Below, one piece after another: positions 61,209 through 64,000 of a stretch of DNA of 64,000 nt (positions within the stretch are counted from its first letter, which is position 1; every line of letters starts with the position of its first letter). The translations under genes and the position numbers were made by a program. The notes under the pieces were generated by a model. The model saw only the letters and a program-made list of their open reading frames with translations. It had not been told where the DNA came from and made no database searches. This DNA is from Flavobacterium sp. TAB 87 (GTDB lineage: Bacteria > Bacteroidota > Bacteroidia > Flavobacteriales > Flavobacteriaceae), in the NCBI RefSeq assembly GCF_001529295.1, contig NZ_LLWK01000036.1, positions 62,001 to 126,000 of the forward strand, given 5' to 3'.

Positions 61209-62546
61209 CTATTTCTTTTTAAGTTTTTTAATTGGCTTTTCTGCCACCTCTGTTTTGTTTTGAAGAACATAATTAGCCAGCACTTTTTCTATCAATTCTT
61301 CTTTGGTTAAATGATGAAAAACAGTTTTTACTTTATTTTTAAGATCTGCAGCAATTTCGTGATTTGGTTTTGTTTTGAAGATTTGTTTTGCCCACAAAAG
61401 TGTGTTGTTTTCTTCTAAACTAATCGCTGAAGGTTTTTTGAATTCAGAAAAACTAATGCCCAACTCTTTCTCAAACTCAGCAATCTCGGGTACTTCTTCT
61501 GGCTGTAAAACGGTCAAGGCTAATCCGCTTGCTCCTGCTCTAGCCGTTCTACCACTTCTATGTACATAGTTTTCGTACGTATCGGGCAAATGATAATTGA
61601 CCACAAAAGATAGTCCAGAGACATCGATACCACGAGCAGCCAAATCGGTTGCTACTAACAAATTGATGTGACTTTCTCTAAATTGATCCATAATTCGGTC
61701 GCGAATTCCTTGCGACAAACTACCGTGCAAGGCACCGGAAGAAAAACGGTTTATTGCTAAGTTTTTTGCTAATTTATTAACGGCTGCTTTGGTTTTACAA
61801 AAAATAATTCCTCTTTCGCCATCTCTTGAATTCAAGAAATGCATTAGAACATCTAGCTTTTCAATAGGATCTACTACGATATATTGGTGTTCGATTTCTT
61901 GATTACCAACTGTTTCCATGTTAGAAGCGATCTGAATCACGTTTTTATGCAAGTAGTTCTGAATCAATTGTTTGATTGTTCCTGGCAGTGTTGCCGAAAA
62001 CAAATAAGTGCGATGCGTTTTAGGCAATTCGGTGATAATCTCGTCTAAGCTTTCTTTTAGGATCGAAACCATTTCGTCGGCTTCATCTAAAACTAAAAAT
62101 TGTGTTTGTGATAAATCAATTGCTTTGCGCTGCAATAAATCAATTAAACGGCCTGGGGTAGCCACTACAATATGTGTAGGTGCTTTGAGCAATTCGATTT
62201 GAGGTTTTATAGGTGTTCCACCACAGATTGCTGCAATAGAAATTTTAGTTTGGTATTTCGAAAAAGATTCTAAATTAGCAAAAATCTGTTGTCCTAATTC
62301 TCTCGTTGGCACTAATACAACAGCCTGAACGTGTTCTTGCTCTGTACTTACAAGTTGCAACAAGGGCAATGCGAAAGCGGCTGTTTTTCCTGTTCCTGTT
62401 TTAGCTAAACCAACAACATCGGTTTCATTTTTAAGAAGTAACGGAATTATCTGCTGCTGAATTTCGGTTGGAGAAACAATGTCCAATTCTGTTAAGGCTT
62501 TGAGAATCGGTGCTGTAATTCCTAATTTTTTAAAATCTTCTGACAT
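61209..62546 (-). CDS. DEAD-box RNA helicase
   Basis: A 445-residue helicase with all core motifs: Q-motif (SPTEIQQQIIP), I AKTGTGKTAAFA, II VLDEADEMVSI, III FSATLP, V VATDLAARGIDV and VI HRSGRTARAG. The C-terminal about 90 residues are charged and end Lys-rich. It unwinds RNA in the cytoplasm and is distinct from the other DEAD helicase at 51668; this one has Ser-Gly-Arg-Thr where that one has Ile-Gly-Arg-Thr in motif VI. No clear -7 box was found, only a one-mismatch TACCTTTA about 30 bases upstream. Confidence 0.95.
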   Translation of the reverse strand: MSEDFKKLGITAPILKALTELDIVSPTEIQQQIIPLLLKNETDVVGLAKTGTGKTAAFALPLLQLVSTEQEHVQAVVLVPTRELGQQIFANLESFSKYQTKISIAAICGGTPIKPQIELLKAPTHIVVATPGRLIDLLQRKAIDLSQTQFLVLDEADEMVSILKESLDEIITELPKTHRTYLFSATLPGTIKQLIQNYLHKNVIQIASNMETVGNQEIEHQYIVVDPIEKLDVLMHFLNSRDGERGIIFCKTKAAVNKLAKNLAINRFSSGALHGSLSQGIRDRIMDQFRESHINLLVATDLAARGIDVSGLSFVVNYHLPDTYENYVHRSGRTARAGASGLALTVLQPEEVPEIAEFEKELGISFSEFKKPSAISLEENNTLLWAKQIFKTKPNHEIAADLKNKVKTVFHHLTKEELIEKVLANYVLQNKTEVAEKPIKKLKKK

Positions 62547-62595
62547 TGTTTATTTTTTTGAATTTATTCGAGTGTAAAGGTACGCTGTAAAACTT

Positions 62596-62632
62596 AAAAT
62601 CCCACAAGTTTGCTGTGCACTTGTGGGATTTT
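62596..62632 (-). terminator. Long-stem hairpin, likely terminator
   Basis: AAAATCCCACAAGT and ACTTGTGGGATTTT form a 14-base-pair perfect stem with loop TTGCTGTGC. It lies between the SF2 gene (ends 62754, minus) and the 61209 helicase. T residues at the end of the stem support termination in either direction. Confidence 0.75.
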
Positions 62633-62660
62633 GCATAAGATAAATGTGTTATGAATGCTG

Positions 62661-62748
62661 GATTTTTTAGCCCCGATGGAAGCGGCATCCTTTTTTGGGC
62701 GGGGTTCGCCCGAAAAAGATACAGTGTACAGCGGGAATAGCTCCTAAC
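62661..62748 (+). repeat. Structured intergenic element with central hairpin
   Basis: About 88 bases reading TAGCCCCGATGGAAGCGG, then a hairpin (TTTTTTGGGCG / CGCCCGAAAAA, 62691-62717), then ACAGCGGGAATAGCTCCTAA. Near its ends AGC and CCCG (62669-62675) can pair with CGGG and GCT (62732-62742), closing the element. From memory, elements with this layout recur in many flavobacterial genomes and may match the Rfam family Flavo-1; I could not check. Only this copy is in the window. Confidence 0.6.
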
Positions 62749-62753
62749 AAAAA

Positions 62754-64000
62754 TTAATCTTCGTCAGGCTCATTCATTATTTTTTCACGGTATTTTTTAC
62801 CTATTAATAAGACCATTTTTAGTTTATAATCGTCGACCAACCATTCGCGGTAATTTTTACTGCATTGGCTTAAACACTTAGAGTAGCGCTTGATGCGGCA
62901 GTCGATATCGTCATCTAATTCGCGACCTAATGATTTTGCTTCTTGCAATGTTTCGGTATTATCAACGCACATCGCTGCGTGTTGTTCCAGCGATTTTTCT
63001 AATACGACCTTCGAGCGTTCATTTTGCGCTATCGCTAATTTATGCTCTTCATCTACATCAAAATTAACTTCGGCTGTTTTACTAAATTTAGCCCTTAATT
63101 CTGGTGGCATCGTATATTTGAAAAACAATTCAATTTCGGTGTCATCGCGCAAATTCTCTAAGTAAAACTCTGGTGATTTAAAAATATGCTGCCAATTGAC
63201 CGCATCACTCCACAGTCCAAAACGAGCTGCATTGTTACCTAGATCGATTACATTAAAATCGCTTTTACCTGGTAATTTTCGAGAACCACGACCAATCATC
63301 TGAAAATATAAAGTCAAGGACTTGGTAGCACGATTAAGGATAATTGTATCTACAGTTGGCTCATCAAAACCAGTAGTTAAAATTCCGACTGAGGTTAAAA
63401 TGGCATCTGGTGTTTTTTTGAACCATTGCAATATATCCTTACGCTCTTCGGTACCGCAAGTGTTGTCTAAGTGACGAATCTCGTAGCCTGCTTCGCGAAA
63501 AGTTTCGTAGACGTATAAGGAAGTATGAATACCATTATTAAAAATCAAAGTCTTTTTGCCCAAAGATTTCTCGGTATAGGCATGCAATAATTTTTCCTGC
63601 ATCACCGAATTGGTATATAAATCGTCTGAAGATTTTACCGTATAATCACCGTTGATTCCGACCTTCAAGGAGGTCAAACCAACATCGTAACTGTAGGTCG
63701 TTGCTTTTGCTAAGAATCCTTTACCAATAAGCGATGCAATCGTGTCTCCTACGATTAGTTCATCATAACTTTGGTGCATGGGTAACTTGATATTAGAACT
63801 TAGTGGTGTCGCTGTAACGCCTAATATGAAAGCATTTTTAAAAGAATTTAATAATTTTCGGAAGGAATTGTAATGCGCCTCATCAATAATTACTAATCCA
63901 ATATTGTCTAAGTGTAATTTTTCGTCGTTGATACGATTTTTAAGCGTTTCGACCATTGCCACAAAACATGAATAATCGTTTTGGTCTGGCAATTCTTTTA
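62754..64000 (-). CDS. Superfamily II DEAD/DEAH-box helicase, 5' end beyond the window
   Basis: A partial gene: the C-terminal 415 codons are present and the frame is open to base 64000, so the N-terminus with motif I is missing. Visible are motif II (LVIIDEAHYNS), III (GVTATPL), V (TTGFDEPTVD) and VI (QMIGRGSRKLPG), with a helicase C-domain that matches nucleic-acid-dependent ATPases of type I restriction or similar DNA repair systems. The last about 150 residues are charged and Lys/Asp-rich. Its role and partners cannot be decided from this part alone. It ends just before a structured intergenic element. Confidence 0.88.
   Translation of the reverse strand, partial: KELPDQNDYSCFVAMVETLKNRINDEKLHLDNIGLVIIDEAHYNSFRKLLNSFKNAFILGVTATPLSSNIKLPMHQSYDELIVGDTIASLIGKGFLAKATTYSYDVGLTSLKVGINGDYTVKSSDDLYTNSVMQEKLLHAYTEKSLGKKTLIFNNGIHTSLYVYETFREAGYEIRHLDNTCGTEERKDILQWFKKTPDAILTSVGILTTGFDEPTVDTIILNRATKSLTLYFQMIGRGSRKLPGKSDFNVIDLGNNAARFGLWSDAVNWQHIFKSPEFYLENLRDDTEIELFFKYTMPPELRAKFSKTAEVNFDVDEEHKLAIAQNERSKVVLEKSLEQHAAMCVDNTETLQEAKSLGRELDDDIDCRIKRYSKCLSQCSKNYREWLVDDYKLKMVLLIGKKYREKIMNEPDED

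Noticed and set aside
1..64000. CRISPR array, transposase, phage gene, tRNA or rRNA
   Set aside because: No short regularly spaced repeats, transposase motifs, phage structural genes, tRNA TPsiC-like cloverleaf arms or conserved rRNA segments were seen on either strand.

Overview
The window is a typical chromosomal stretch of a Flavobacteriaceae bacterium, most likely Flavobacterium or a close relative. The evidence is the AT-rich DNA, the absence of clear Shine-Dalgarno sites, the many TAnnTTTG-type -7 boxes (Bacteroidetes promoter style), a PorQ-like type IX secretion protein, SpeB/HutG-, SelO- and KTSC-type genes with flavobacterial sequence character, and a GyrA-box variant. No rRNA, tRNA, insertion sequence, prophage or CRISPR array was found.

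Layout. 1-2109: a partial tandem-NBD ABC protein behind a DUF1398 gene, then a hotdog thioesterase. 2306-4957: dnaK with an elaborate upstream region, then apt. 5165-6974: a fasciclin-domain secreted protein and an AraC-type regulator. 7331-13890: a six-kilobase signalling block (response regulator-kinase, large CHASE3/GAF hybrid kinase with three receivers, stand-alone receiver, CheR, CheB) with no chemoreceptor. 13887-18187: small genes (pentapeptide protein, a TlpA-like lipoprotein gene broken by one in-frame TGA, a J-domain/KTSC fusion, several short unknowns, YchJ-like). 18282-20975: VWA plus MoxR/ChlI-type AAA+ pair. 21037-25038: SelO, MsrA and a class-V aminotransferase. 25099-29023: an APC permease/MscS channel/CPA1 antiporter operon. 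29297-31785: SnoaL-like, an unknown secreted protein and a retropepsin-like/RimK fusion. 31925-38619: clpC divergent from gyrA plus a TPR protein. 38730-43062: a UMF1-type transporter and an ECF sigma/anti-sigma/adhesin-like operon. 43378-51345: lon, porQ, cmk, a nucleoside permease and rpsA. 51668-61056: DEAD helicase, ureohydrolase, coiled-coil membrane protein, an exonuclease-like/DUF294-CBS pair, a Bcr/CflA pump and NDH-2. 61209-64000: two helicases separated by a structured repeat-like element.

The most coherent unexplained signal is regulatory: the protein-quality-control genes dnaK, clpC and lon each carry a -24/-12 (sigma-54-like) element upstream, and dnaK and clpC also carry clustered CTGACA/TGTCAG words. 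Other points of interest are the in-frame TGA in the TlpA-like gene, a structured element at 62661-62748 of a kind I recall as recurrent in Flavobacterium genomes, an inverted repeat whose left arm contains the predicted ndh promoter, an exonuclease-like protein lacking two catalytic residues next to a CBS-nucleotidyltransferase, and a chemotaxis-type methylation pair that may act on a sensor kinase instead of a receptor. All family assignments are from reading the sequence; no database search was possible.
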